A stretch of DNA of 64,000 nt from Methylobacterium sp. J-067. GTDB taxonomy: Bacteria > Pseudomonadota > Alphaproteobacteria > Rhizobiales > Beijerinckiaceae. Shown here piece after piece: positions 1 to 8,788 of this stretch. A program made the translations under genes and the position numbers. How positions within the stretch are numbered: position 1 is the stretch's first letter; each line of letters starts with the position of its first letter. The notes beneath the pieces were generated by a model that saw nothing but the letters and a program-made list of their open reading frames with translations, ran no database searches and was not told where the DNA came from. The DNA lies in NCBI RefSeq assembly GCF_022829465.1, contig NZ_JAKSXZ010000050.1:40609-104608 (forward strand), in the 5' to 3' direction.

Positions 1-46
1 GATTGGCGATTGTGCCCCGTATACCTCGGACGCTTCTCGGCCTGTA

Positions 47-526
47 GTGATGGGCGGAGCCGGAGCGCACCCGCGCGTCGGACGGCGAGGGCGCACCGCA
101 CTCGATCGGATCGCCGATGCGATCGCCCGCTTCCGGCTATCCTCGTCGCTTGTCACCGTCAGCCGCTTTGCGGTTCCGGTCTGCCTCTGGATGATCTTCG
201 TCAACGTGGCGAGCCACTATCGTGACGCGGGCCGATTGCCCGACGACGCTCTTGCCGACGTCGTCCAAGCCGAACTGGCCACGCGTCGCTGTCCCGGACT
301 TCGGCTCGATCCGGCCGGTTTTCATGAATACGCCCGGGCGCACGGCATCAATCATGCCGACCTCTACCAAAAGCGCTCGCCTCACCTCCAAAAAGTCGCG
401 GAGCGCCTGGATCGAGCCCTTCGGGCCGACACCGAGACCCAATGCCAGCGGATGATCGAGCTCTATGAGACGGCCGCGCCGCACCTGATCAAGCCCGTTC
501 AGGCCCTGTCTGCGACGCGTTCCTGA
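47..526 (+). CDS. Small membrane-anchored protein of unknown function with two cysteines
   Basis: Unknown function. A hydrophobic stretch at about residues 33-57 looks like a signal anchor, followed by a helical domain with two cysteines (at about RCPGL and TQCQR) likely outside the membrane. The same pattern of Cys, Leu, Asp, a Gly-Ile turn and a second Cys followed by a helix recurs in the degraded frame at 8387-8788, so the two may be paralogues. A GTG at 47 and an ATG at 50 are both possible starts. The reading frame is intact and codon use is normal for the window. No operon partner is visible on the left because the window begins here. Confidence 0.55.
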   Translation: MMGGAGAHPRVGRRGRTALDRIADAIARFRLSSSLVTVSRFAVPVCLWMIFVNVASHYRDAGRLPDDALADVVQAELATRRCPGLRLDPAGFHEYARAHGINHADLYQKRSPHLQKVAERLDRALRADTETQCQRMIELYETAAPHLIKPVQALSATRS

Positions 527-558
527 ATGGCCGCGGCGCACCAGCGTTCGGGGCGCCG

Positions 559-846
559 TCAGCCCGTGCCGAGGCGCCGACGGTTCGCCTGGACCTTCCG
601 CCGGTAGCCGCGCACGACCTTGCGTGGCGTGCCGCCCATGGCGATGGTCAAGGCGGCCTCACCGGCGGCCTTGACCTTCTCGGTCACCATCAGGCGGGCT
701 TCCTTTCGCGCCTTCGGACCGCCGAACATGAACAGCGTCATGCGCTGACCGATGACCATCTGCGCCTCGACGCCAAGCATCGCGAGTTCGGTGCCCATCG
801 TCAGGAGCGATGCGGCCGTCTTCGATGATCTGCGGCTGGAGCGCAT
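559..846 (-). CDS. Conserved hypothetical protein, about 95 residues
   Basis: Basic small protein with a central helical part (residues about 12-40, rich in Leu, Met and Ala) and an Arg/Lys-rich C-terminus. The layout recalls short granule- or DNA-associated proteins, but no named domain can be assigned. The ATG at 846 was preferred to the TTG at 879 because a weak purine-rich stretch precedes it and the extra upstream residues look like untranslated leader. It lies head-to-tail with the YqaE-like gene upstream on the same strand (39 bases apart), so the two may be co-transcribed. Confidence 0.55.
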   Translation of the reverse strand: MRSSRRSSKTAASLLTMGTELAMLGVEAQMVIGQRMTLFMFGGPKARKEARLMVTEKVKAAGEAALTIAMGGTPRKVVRGYRRKVQANRRRLGTG

Positions 847-885
847 TGCACTTCTCTGGTTCCCGGTCTCTCGGATCAACGCGCG

Positions 886-1047
886 TCAGGCCGCTTCCTT
901 CCGCGTGACCACCAGGGCCCAGATCGTCGCCGGGATCCAGCCGATCAGGGTGATGTGCAGAAGGATGCACAGGATCCCCTGGATGACTTTCCCGCGCAGG
1001 AACATGGCGAGCCATGGCGCGAGAATGCAGATGATGATCATAACCAT
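886..1047 (-). CDS. YqaE/Pmp3-family small membrane protein
   Basis: A protein of about 53 residues made almost entirely of two hydrophobic helices with a short basic turn between them, ending in a charged tail. The early ILAPWLAMFLRGK segment and later IGWIPATIWAL segment match the YqaE/Pmp3 (UPF0057) family. These proteins sit in the inner membrane and in several organisms are induced by salt or cold stress. Starts at 1047 or 1041 are both possible; a GGAGA sequence lies about 14 bases before 1047. The gene follows the end of an IS relic on the same strand. Confidence 0.8.
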   Translation of the reverse strand: MVMIIICILAPWLAMFLRGKVIQGILCILLHITLIGWIPATIWALVVTRKEAA

Positions 1048-1118
1048 AGAGTGTCGGTCTCCAGAACTGAGACCGAACATCCCCCAGGAAGGATCGTTCC
1101 TGGCCGATCAATCGTCGG

Positions 1119-1328
1119 TCACCAGCATCCGCACGGACGGTTCTCCTCGTCGAGCGCCTTCAGACACCGCGCGTCCGAGACCTTCAGGCCGCCGAAGCGC
1201 GAGCGCTACGTGGAGAACGTCGCGTCGCCGATGCCGTGGCGGCGACGGATCTCAGCCACCGGCAGCCCAGCCTGCGGCTGCTTCGGGATGCCGATGATCT
1301 GCTCTTCGCGGAACCGGCTCTTCTTCAT
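1119..1328 (-). pseudogene. Truncated IS3-family transposase OrfA with an in-frame stop
   Basis: The minus-strand translation starts MKKSRFREEQIIGIPK and continues with a helix-turn-helix segment that matches the N-terminus of IS407-type OrfA proteins. At codon 41 a TAG replaces the Trp expected after the DATFST stretch. The frame continues with a recognisable RSRFGGLKVSDAR segment before leaving homology at about codon 65 and stopping at 1119. Both the stop and the truncation show that this is dead sequence. Confidence 0.85.
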
Positions 1329-1389
1329 GGTCCGTCTCCTACTCGACGGACCCTCGCTTCAGAATGAGGGCAGGCCAGGGGCAAGGTCA
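1119..1389 (-). mobile_element. Relic of an IS3-family (IS407-like) insertion sequence, left end only
   Basis: Read on the minus strand, the stretch opens with TGACCTTGCCCCTGG, which resembles the terminal repeat of IS407-group elements. It continues through a short leader into the start of the OrfA transposase reading frame. Everything after about the first 70 codons of OrfA, all of OrfB and the other terminal repeat are missing: the next DNA is the YqaE-like gene. The element cannot move. The terminal-repeat assignment is from memory of the family and less certain than the protein match. Confidence 0.7.
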
Positions 1390-1687
1390 GGCGGGTAGCG
1401 GCACCTGATTCTTTGGGCCGACCGCATGCCTCATTTGCCTCTTATCAACAGTAGCAAAAAAGGCACTTTCTGTCGATTCTTTCATCTAACGGCTGCCTAG
1501 CAATCATGGCCACGAAGAGGATTGCCCAATTATCCCGAAACGTGCCGGGATAATCATCCCTTGACCTCGATAGCCGATTTTTGATGTTTCCAATTGTAGT
1601 CAACGATCCAAGCGTTGGCACTTTGCAAAAAGAGACGGTCGACTTATTCTGAGGTCGACTGTCCAAAGGAAACTTTGGGGAGCGCCG

Positions 1688-2701
1688 ATGGCTATTACCT
1701 TCAACAACACCGTCTACCAGGCAGGCTTTGCCGGAACAGACGATGGCGCTCCGAGCGCATCCTTCCAAGTTGATGATGCTTCCACAAATCCTCTCACCGT
1801 AAATGGAACGGTGAGTGCCGCTGGTGATCCTATAACGGTTACTGGTATTCTGCCGGGCGCCACGACATCGTCGACGACGACGTTTTACGCGACGCAGTTC
1901 GACAACTCGTCCATGATCCAGTTTTCGGATACGCAGACCGGAGCAGATAGCTCCTCGACGCGCCTCATTCTGTCGAACTCACAGGTGTTCGGATCGGGTT
2001 CGGCGAACCGGACGCGGTTCACTTCTGACGGCGACACGTCACTCAACAGCTACGCCGCGCCCGTCTGCTTCACGACAGGTACGCTGATCCGCACCAGCCG
2101 TGGCGATGTGGCCGTGGAAGATCTCGTTGTCGGCGACCGTGCCGTCACGGCCTCGGGCGCCCTCCGGCCCATCACCTGGATCGGACAACGCAATCTCGAC
2201 GGCGCCGGCAAAGCGCTACCCCACGACCAGCAGCCGGTCCGCATCCGCAGAGGCGCTTTCGGTCCTGGCCTACCCGCCCGCGATCTGCGTCTGTCCCCCG
2301 GACACCCCGTGCTCGTTGGCGCGGACGCCGACCACCATGGCGGCGCGCTTGTCCCGATCATGTGCCTAGTCAACGGCACGACCATCGCCCGCGAGCCGGC
2401 CACGAACGTGACCTACTGGCACGTCGAACTCGACGCCCATGACATCCTGCTTGCCGAGGGTCTTCCGGCCGAGAGCTACCTCGATTGGGGCGATCGCGAT
2501 TTCTTTGCGGCGCAGTCCGACCATGCCCTGCACAACCCGGACTTCGTCGTGCCGGGCCTGTCCGCCCGCTGCCGCCCCGTCGCAGTGGACGGCGCCCTCG
2601 TCGAGGCCGAGCGTGGTCGGATCGATGCGGTGTTCGCGGGTGAACTCGCTGGGCATTGCGCTTGGGATGAGACTGCGACCCTCGGCGTCCTCGTCTCCTG
2701 A
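1688..2701 (+). CDS. Hint-domain (Hedgehog/intein-like) protein
   Basis: A 337-residue protein. The first ~120 residues are Ser/Thr/Asn/Gly-rich, likely beta-structured, with no classical signal peptide. Residues ~127-280 form a Hint_2-type domain: it begins with the nucleophile-type Cys127 in CFTTGT, continues through a region with alternating charged beta strands, and has His206 in LSPGHPVLV. It ends with the HDILLAEGLPAESYLD segment usual for this family. Hint domains catalyse self-cleavage or thioester chemistry. The substrate here is unknown, and secretion by a type I-like route is only a guess. A GGGGAG ribosome site precedes the ATG. The AT-richer leader (about 1390-1687) holds its promoter. 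It is followed by a methyltransferase and glycosyltransferase genes on the same strand. Confidence 0.8.
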   Translation: MAITFNNTVYQAGFAGTDDGAPSASFQVDDASTNPLTVNGTVSAAGDPITVTGILPGATTSSTTTFYATQFDNSSMIQFSDTQTGADSSSTRLILSNSQVFGSGSANRTRFTSDGDTSLNSYAAPVCFTTGTLIRTSRGDVAVEDLVVGDRAVTASGALRPITWIGQRNLDGAGKALPHDQQPVRIRRGAFGPGLPARDLRLSPGHPVLVGADADHHGGALVPIMCLVNGTTIAREPATNVTYWHVELDAHDILLAEGLPAESYLDWGDRDFFAAQSDHALHNPDFVVPGLSARCRPVAVDGALVEAERGRIDAVFAGELAGHCAWDETATLGVLVS

Positions 2702-2746
2702 TCAACACTTCGGGCAATGGGCGCGTCGGGCAGGGGATAAGGGCTT

Positions 2747-3640
2747 ATGCAACCCGGATCACTCTCGCTCGACGCGTTCCTGGCGCGCCGGGCGAGCGAC
2801 CGTCGGTTGGCGCGTCTCACGCACGATGTGGGCTTGCCGGAAGGTCGCGGCCTGGAGTTCGGCCCGGCCGACAACCCGATACCGCTGCCCGACGGTCTGT
2901 CCATCACCTACGTCGACCGCAGCCGTGATGTCGGTGCGGGCTTTGCCGGAGCGGTACCAATCGATCACGCTTGGTCCGGGTCGGGCGCGCTTACGGCTCT
3001 TCTCGGCCGCGATGATTACGACTTCGCGCTGGCCGCCCAGGTCGGCCAGTACGTCCCCAACCTGCTGGGGTGGCTGCGGGGGATCCACGCCGCGTTGCGC
3101 CCAGGCGGAGTGCTCAACCTGTCGCTGCCGGACAAGCGGTTCATGTTCGACGCCGCTCGGCCGGTCAGCACCTTGGCTGAGTTGATCGAGGCGGATCTGC
3201 TTGCCTATGAGCGGCCGAGCCCGCGTCAGATCTTCGGTCATACCCACGATGTGCGTGCCATCACGCCTGAGGGGATCTGGATGGGCGAGGACCCGGTGCA
3301 TGCGCCGCGGATGGCAGGTGAAGCGGCCCTACCGCATGCCTATGCCGAAGCGGCCGCTGCGCTGGCCGCTGGCGCCTATGTCGCCTGCCACTGTTGGGTT
3401 CTCACGCCGCTTGCATTCCTTGATCTGGTCGAAGGCGCGACGCGACTCGGCCTGTTTCCCTTCGTGCTGAACCATGTCTCAGCCCCACAGCCGGATGGGT
3501 TCGAGTTCTACGTTTCGATGCGACGGGAAGCCCAAACGGAGGCAGGGGCCTTGCTCGGCTTGCAGGTCGGGGCAATCGACCATCTCCGGGGCTTGCTGGA
3601 GGCGCGACGCCATACCGCAAAGTTGATGGCTGGGTTCTAA
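2747..3640 (+). CDS. SAM-dependent methyltransferase-like protein
   Basis: A 297-residue protein with a Rossmann-type class I methyltransferase fold. A weakly conserved cofactor loop lies near residues 29-37 (EFGPADNP). Later come an acidic strand end (YVDRS), a DFALAAQVGQYVPNLLGWLRG segment matching the post-motif helix, and the RPGGVLNLSLPDKR strand typical of the motif III region. The substrate is unknown. The position between a Hint protein and a large glycosyltransferase suggests it modifies a glycan or cell-surface compound. The glycine-rich loop is not the textbook GxGxG, so it could also be an inactive relative. Confidence 0.65.
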   Translation: MQPGSLSLDAFLARRASDRRLARLTHDVGLPEGRGLEFGPADNPIPLPDGLSITYVDRSRDVGAGFAGAVPIDHAWSGSGALTALLGRDDYDFALAAQVGQYVPNLLGWLRGIHAALRPGGVLNLSLPDKRFMFDAARPVSTLAELIEADLLAYERPSPRQIFGHTHDVRAITPEGIWMGEDPVHAPRMAGEAALPHAYAEAAAALAAGAYVACHCWVLTPLAFLDLVEGATRLGLFPFVLNHVSAPQPDGFEFYVSMRREAQTEAGALLGLQVGAIDHLRGLLEARRHTAKLMAGF

Positions 3641-3721
3641 TCGACACTCGGCGGATATCCCCTCATCGAGACACACCCAACGGGCGCACCCCAGCGCTGA
3701 TGCACCACTGCAGAACTAGAT

Positions 3722-6700
3722 ATGCTGATTGTTGCAAGAAATGCTGCGCGCCGCTCTTTCCAGTCAATCAAGCTAAAAATTAAAAGAAAGTACAAGAATT
3801 TAAAAGGATTTAACGCTCAGCTTTATATTTCTAAACTTGAAAAAAGATACGGTTCCCTGCCGGCTGATTTCATTCCAAGTCAGTATCGCGCGCTGCACAG
3901 TGATCTCAATCACATGAGACAGCCATGGGAGCTTGAGGCTCATTACCTTCTGCACGGACGCCGGGAGAAACGGACCTATCAGTTCGACCTGGGCGTGTAT
4001 GAAGAAGAATTCAAGCAGCTCTTTGTCGGCGAGACCGCCGCGAATGATGCATCATCTCGGACTGTGCGGAACTGTAGCCTCAAAGGTATGCTCGACGCTG
4101 CGGGGGTATGGCCAGGGCCTTGGCTGGACCGTTTCATGCTGTTCGAGTTCGCGCTCCTGAATGCGGCGTGGCTCCCCCGTCAGCCCGTATCCCGCGCGGA
4201 TGGGATAAGGCTGTTCCTCCAGCATGGTATCGAGCGCCTTGCGCCAATTGCCATTCGGGAGGCGTTTGACCCGGCATTTTATCGCGTCGCCGCGACCAGC
4301 CTGTCGCCCACGGCGAGCGATGCCGACCTCTACCGCGAATGGCTCAACCGAGGAATCCTACTCGGGGCCTTTCCCAACGAGGGTAGGGCGCTTTTCGCGT
4401 TGATTGGCGAAGACACGTTCCCAGCCGCCTTCGACGAGACCCTCTATCGCGCCCGAGTGCCGAGCAAAGCGGGCCGGCCAGGTTCAGGACGCTTCGCGGC
4501 CTTGGAGCATTTCATCACGACGGGGTTCGCTGTCCTCAAGGCCGAGGTGGTGCGGGGCCCAGGATCGGCCAAGCTATACGAGCAGATCGGGGAGCATCAC
4601 CTCATGCGCGGCAACGCCGCGTTGGCGGTCGAGGCCTTCAACCGCGCTCTCGCGATCCGGCCTGATGTCCTCCGCATGCGCCATCGCCGCGGCGATTCCC
4701 TGCTCGTTCTGAACCGGAGGGAGGAGGCGGCCGAAGATTTCATTGCTGCTGCCGAAGCGCCTGATGCGAGTGTCTGGAGCCACATCCACGCCGCGGAATG
4801 TCTGGTGAAGAGGCCGGAGGGAGCGCCTGCGGCCCTCGATCGCCTGATGCGTTCGGCCCCGTCCTGCCGGAACTCCGTCGCGTGGCGCGCCGCAGGCCAC
4901 CGCGTCATCTCGGAGGTCTTCGCTGCCGCCAGCCGCCGGGCGACAGATCTCTACGCCGAGGGCCGTCGCGCCGAAGCCGACACCTGCCTCACCGAATGTT
5001 TGGATCGCCTGACGCAGGTGATCCCGGTTATCGATCCCCTCCCAGCGCGGCTTCCGGGCCCGCCGGAGGGCGTCGTGGTCATCCTCGCCAACCGTAGCCT
5101 CCCACAATGCGACCATTACCGAGTCGTGCAGAAGCGCATGCAACTGGAGCGCATGGGCTGGACGGTGGAGATCTATGCGCAGTCTGAGGTCGAGGCGTGC
5201 AGGCTGGCTCTGGATCGGGCATGCGCGGTGATCTTCTACCGCGTCGTCGCTTTCCCCGCAGTGCTGCATGCAATCCTGTACGCACGTGCCCTTGGCATCC
5301 CGACGATTTACGAGATCGATGATCTCCTCTTCGATCCAGCTCTCTATCCCGATCCTTTCGAGAGCTTTGAAGGACAGATCACGAGCGCTGAATATATTGG
5401 ACTGCAGTACGGGGTGCCTCTGTTTTGGTACGCCATGCGGCAATGCGAGGTCGGACTCGCGTCAACCCCGGCTCTCGCGCAGGCGATGCGACCTCTCGTG
5501 CGCTCCGGAATCTGCCACGTGCTCCGCAACGGATTGGACGAGCGCAATGCTCCGTTCCTCGACCGGCCCCCAATGCCGTTCTGCCCATCCACCGTGACGA
5601 TCTTTTACGGATCTGGGACGAAGGCCCACAATCGGGATTTCAATGACATCGCGGCACCGGCTCTGCTCGACGTCCTAGGCCGCCAGCCGCATGTTCGTCT
5701 CGTCATCGCTGGTTATCTCCAGCTCGACAGGAGGTTCGCCCCCTTCGCCGATCGGGTCCTGCAGCTCGGCTTCAGTTCGGACGTCTCCGCGTATTGGGAG
5801 ACCCTGTCCGGGGCCGACATCAACCTGGCGGTCCTGGCGCCCAGCCCGATGTCGGACGCCAAGAGCGAGATCAAGTGGCTGGAGGCCGCCATGTGCGGCA
5901 TCCCCTCCGTCGTCTCCGCGACCCAGACTTATCGCGATATCCTCGTCGATGGCGAAGACGCGTTTCTGGCACAGACCCCAAAGGACTGGTCACGCGCCAT
6001 CGATGCCCTGGTCCGGGACGCCGATCTGCGCGGGAGGGTCGGCCGGCAAGCCCGAGCCAAGGCCGTGCGAGAGTACGGGCTCGACGGGGCAACCGGAATT
6101 CTCTCCTGCTTCCTTCCGCCCCCCGCGAAAGCCCGCAAGGCCGGTGATCTTGCCAAGAGCGGACAAGCCCCGGGCATCGCGCGCGTGACGGCGCCGGTTG
6201 CCTCGACTGAGACCGGGTTACGGCGCAAACCGCGCCTTCTCGTCGTCGCTGTTTATTTCCCGCCGCAAACCGTCGGCGGTGCGACGCGCGTCGTGCGCGA
6301 CAACGTCGATTACTTCCTCGACCACGCCGCCGACGCGTTCGAGATCGCGGTTGTCGCCACCGATCACGGTGTCGAACCGGCTTATCGAACCCGGATCGAC
6401 GCCTATCGCGGCGTACCGGTCTATCGCATCGCGGCGCCCCAGTTGGAATACGGGGAGTGGCGCGGGTTCGATCCGGGAATGAAGGCGCCGTTCGAGGCTC
6501 TGCTTGATCGGTTCGAGCCGGATCTTGTGCATTTTCACTGCGTGCAGCACCTGACGGCATCGGTGGTGGAGGCCGTCGCCGAACGAGGCCTGCCCTATCT
6601 CATCACGTTGCACGATGCGTGGTGGATCTCGGATTACCAGTTCCTTGTCGATGAGGACGGGCAGTTGCGAACCCCATCCTTGGACCCCTTGCGGGACAGC

Positions 6701-7456
6701 CTGAACCGCCGCGTCACACCCATCGCGTCGGTCGCGCGCCGGCGCGGGCTGGCCCGCTTGATGGATGGCGCGGCCGGGCTCCTGACAGTCTCGAACACAT
6801 TCGCTCAGCTCTATCGTGCCGCGGGCCATCCCCGAACGATCTCGGTTCCGAATGGCGTCTCGATCCTGCCACGGGTCGACCGCCGGCCAAGCGCGACCAG
6901 GCGCGTGCGCCTAGGGCAAATCGGCGGTCGCACGGTCCATAAGGGCGCGGTTCTGATTGAGGCTGTGCTGCGCGCGCACGCATTCGATCAGCTCTCGATG
7001 ACCGTCGTCGATCACGCGCACGACGGCGACTACCTGCGCGAGGAGGTCTGGGGGACGACACCGGTCCGCATCATCGGGAGGGTGGCACAAGAGCGGATTT
7101 GCGACCTCTACGCGGACCTTGATGTGCTGCTGGCCCCCTCACTCTGGCCGGAGAGCTTCGGGCTCGTAACGCGCGAGGCCCGGACCGCCGGGCTCTGGGT
7201 GGTGGCGAGCGACCGCGGCGCTATTGGTGAGGAGATCGTCGACGACGTAGACGGCTTCCGCATCGACGTGAGTGGTCCCGACGCGTTACTGCGGGTGCTG
7301 AGGCTGATCGATAAGAACCCGCAGCGCTTTCTTCACAGTCCGCCTCCGCCCTCGGTATCGCCGCGAACCATGGCGGATCAGGGCGCGGACCTCGTGGCTC
7401 TCTACGCGGGGTTCTGGCCCGATCCGAGGGCGATCTGGACGGAAGCAACATCGTGA
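3722..7456 (+). CDS. Giant tandem glycosyltransferase (two GT-B domains with TPR and 38-residue modules)
   Basis: A 1244-residue protein. Residues ~50-125 contain two divergent copies of the 38-residue F-x-x-x-x-Y module (starting at Phe50 and Phe88), with more distant copies near 143, 182 and 237. A TPR-like helical pair (about 280-370) follows. A first GT-B domain spans ~450-800 and has EIDDLLFDP and a C-terminal SEIKWLEAAMCGIPSV nucleotide-sugar segment. A second, GT4-type domain spans ~836-1235 with FPPQTVGGATRVV at its start, HDAWWISDYQ, and the PSLWPESFGLVTREA donor-site motif. It probably adds two sugars to a surface polysaccharide in the cytoplasm. The first ~60 codons are much more AT-rich than the rest, suggesting a recombined 5' end. 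FkbM methyltransferase follows 34 bases downstream. Confidence 0.85.
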   Translation: MLIVARNAARRSFQSIKLKIKRKYKNLKGFNAQLYISKLEKRYGSLPADFIPSQYRALHSDLNHMRQPWELEAHYLLHGRREKRTYQFDLGVYEEEFKQLFVGETAANDASSRTVRNCSLKGMLDAAGVWPGPWLDRFMLFEFALLNAAWLPRQPVSRADGIRLFLQHGIERLAPIAIREAFDPAFYRVAATSLSPTASDADLYREWLNRGILLGAFPNEGRALFALIGEDTFPAAFDETLYRARVPSKAGRPGSGRFAALEHFITTGFAVLKAEVVRGPGSAKLYEQIGEHHLMRGNAALAVEAFNRALAIRPDVLRMRHRRGDSLLVLNRREEAAEDFIAAAEAPDASVWSHIHAAECLVKRPEGAPAALDRLMRSAPSCRNSVAWRAAGHRVISEVFAAASRRATDLYAEGRRAEADTCLTECLDRLTQVIPVIDPLPARLPGPPEGVVVILANRSLPQCDHYRVVQKRMQLERMGWTVEIYAQSEVEACRLALDRACAVIFYRVVAFPAVLHAILYARALGIPTIYEIDDLLFDPALYPDPFESFEGQITSAEYIGLQYGVPLFWYAMRQCEVGLASTPALAQAMRPLVRSGICHVLRNGLDERNAPFLDRPPMPFCPSTVTIFYGSGTKAHNRDFNDIAAPALLDVLGRQPHVRLVIAGYLQLDRRFAPFADRVLQLGFSSDVSAYWETLSGADINLAVLAPSPMSDAKSEIKWLEAAMCGIPSVVSATQTYRDILVDGEDAFLAQTPKDWSRAIDALVRDADLRGRVGRQARAKAVREYGLDGATGILSCFLPPPAKARKAGDLAKSGQAPGIARVTAPVASTETGLRRKPRLLVVAVYFPPQTVGGATRVVRDNVDYFLDHAADAFEIAVVATDHGVEPAYRTRIDAYRGVPVYRIAAPQLEYGEWRGFDPGMKAPFEALLDRFEPDLVHFHCVQHLTASVVEAVAERGLPYLITLHDAWWISDYQFLVDEDGQLRTPSLDPLRDSLNRRVTPIASVARRRGLARLMDGAAGLLTVSNTFAQLYRAAGHPRTISVPNGVSILPRVDRRPSATRRVRLGQIGGRTVHKGAVLIEAVLRAHAFDQLSMTVVDHAHDGDYLREEVWGTTPVRIIGRVAQERICDLYADLDVLLAPSLWPESFGLVTREARTAGLWVVASDRGAIGEEIVDDVDGFRIDVSGPDALLRVLRLIDKNPQRFLHSPPPPSVSPRTMADQGADLVALYAGFWPDPRAIWTEATS

Positions 7457-7490
7457 GGCGTCGTTTCGAGCCCCCGATTTTGACGTTACT

Positions 7491-8336
7491 GTGGAAGCGA
7501 GACCGATACGCATCTCCTCCTCCGACGAAAGTAAGAACTTGAGCTTTATAAAAATCGATTTCGCCGGACACTCGTTTCAGTTGGACGCCTCCGACGATAT
7601 GGATCTCGTTGCCCGGCAGATCGCGTCCGGCGGTTACGAGGCTCCACTGCCCTTCCTGATGATGGCGACGCTCCTGCGCACGGAGGGTCTTTTCGTCGAT
7701 GTCGGCGCCAACACCGGCGTCTACACGGTCATGGCCGGCACGGTAGTGCGCGACCGAAGGATCATTGCGTTCGAACCCCTGCCGACCGTCGTTGAGATCC
7801 TGAAGCGTAATCTCGCTGTCAACGATCTCACTGCACGGGTGACGCTTATCGAGGCGGCCCTGAGCGAGCATGCCGGCACGGCCGACCTTCATCTCCCCGA
7901 TCCCGGACACGGACTGATCGAGACGAGTGCGTCTCTCGAACAGAGCTTCCAGAAGCCGCACTCGACAATTCAGGTTCCCGTAAAGCGCCTCGACGATTTC
8001 GCGATCACGGATACGATTGGCGTAATCAAGGTCGATATCGAAGGCCACGAACACGCCTTCCTACGTGGCGCCCGCGAGACCATTCTCCTGCATCGGCCCA
8101 TTATCTTTGCTGAAGTCGTCAAGCCGGCACGGCGGAGTGCGATCGGCGCCTTTCTTCACGACGTCGACTACATCGATTTCCGGCTTAGGCCCGACATGGC
8201 GATCCATGACGGTGAGGTACTCTTTGACGATGCCGCCTGGAACCACGCCCTGGTTCCTTCCGAGCGCCTGACCAAGTTCAAGGAAGCCTGCGACGCCTGC
8301 AACCTTCCGATGCTGAGACGCTTCCAACTCGTATGA
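7491..8336 (+). CDS. FkbM-family methyltransferase
   Basis: A 281-residue SAM-dependent methyltransferase. The cofactor loop is FVDVGANTGVYTV at residues ~64-76, the acidic strand is IIAFEPLP, and VIKVDIEGHEHAFLRGA is the FkbM signature helix. Family members O-methylate sugars or other hydroxyls, and here a glycan built by the preceding glycosyltransferase is the likely target. Translation is taken from the GTG at 7491. The gene is 34 bases after the glycosyltransferase and probably co-transcribed with it. It ends next to a short degraded region. Confidence 0.88.
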   Translation: MEARPIRISSSDESKNLSFIKIDFAGHSFQLDASDDMDLVARQIASGGYEAPLPFLMMATLLRTEGLFVDVGANTGVYTVMAGTVVRDRRIIAFEPLPTVVEILKRNLAVNDLTARVTLIEAALSEHAGTADLHLPDPGHGLIETSASLEQSFQKPHSTIQVPVKRLDDFAITDTIGVIKVDIEGHEHAFLRGARETILLHRPIIFAEVVKPARRSAIGAFLHDVDYIDFRLRPDMAIHDGEVLFDDAAWNHALVPSERLTKFKEACDACNLPMLRRFQLV

Positions 8337-8420
8337 TGGGACAAGGGCAAAACCTATACGGAAATCGCCCGGATCCTGACCTTGAACTACCGCAGCGTCG
8401 TGAGCACCACCGCCGTCATG
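8337..8420 (+). pseudogene. Fragment of a LuxR-type helix-turn-helix protein
   Basis: In one frame the DNA just after the FkbM gene reads WDKGKTYTEIARILTLNYRS followed by VVSTTAVMR. This matches the recognition part of LuxR/NarL-type response-regulator DNA-binding domains (normally G-K-S/T-x-x-E-I-A-x-x-L with a following V-x-x-x). There is no start, no receiver domain and no proper C-terminus. It is read as leftover from a rearrangement. The match is by eye and short, so it could be coincidence. Confidence 0.4.
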
Positions 8421-8788
8421 CGGGTTCCGGGGCGAGGGCTGGGTGAGGGGCAGCGTGCGAGGAAGATCCCCGGGATGATCCGGCCCTTCTGGCCGAACAG
8501 CTCCACGGCCTCTCCGCAGCTTGCCGGCACATCCTTCTCGTAGGCGGCGAGGGAGGCGCGGGCCTGCAGCATCGGCGCGTCGCGATCGATCTCCGCGGGA
8601 TCGACTCCCATCGACCGGATCGCGCCCTTGAAGCGTTCCGCGTCCGATTTGAGCGCGCTGCAATGGAGGTTCACGAAGCCGACAAAGCCGGCAAGCTTGG
8701 CCGCATTGCGCTTTTCCGCAGGGATGTCGCCGGCCTCCTGGCCCCGCGGCGTCCGACCCGTACGCGACGTTCGCCTGGATTGATGCAC
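8387..8788 (-). pseudogene. Degraded two-cysteine hypothetical protein
   Basis: An open minus-strand frame whose central part (about residues 28-100) looks like a real domain: RNAAKLAGFVGFVNLHC, then a GVDPAEIDRD turn and a DVPASCGEAVELFG stretch with the second Cys. The pattern parallels the gene at 47-526. The N-terminus (about 25 residues) and the last ~25 residues look like random translation, no ribosome site precedes the nominal GTG, and the expected signal anchor is missing. It is therefore listed as a remnant, although a short functional protein cannot be excluded. Confidence 0.4.
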
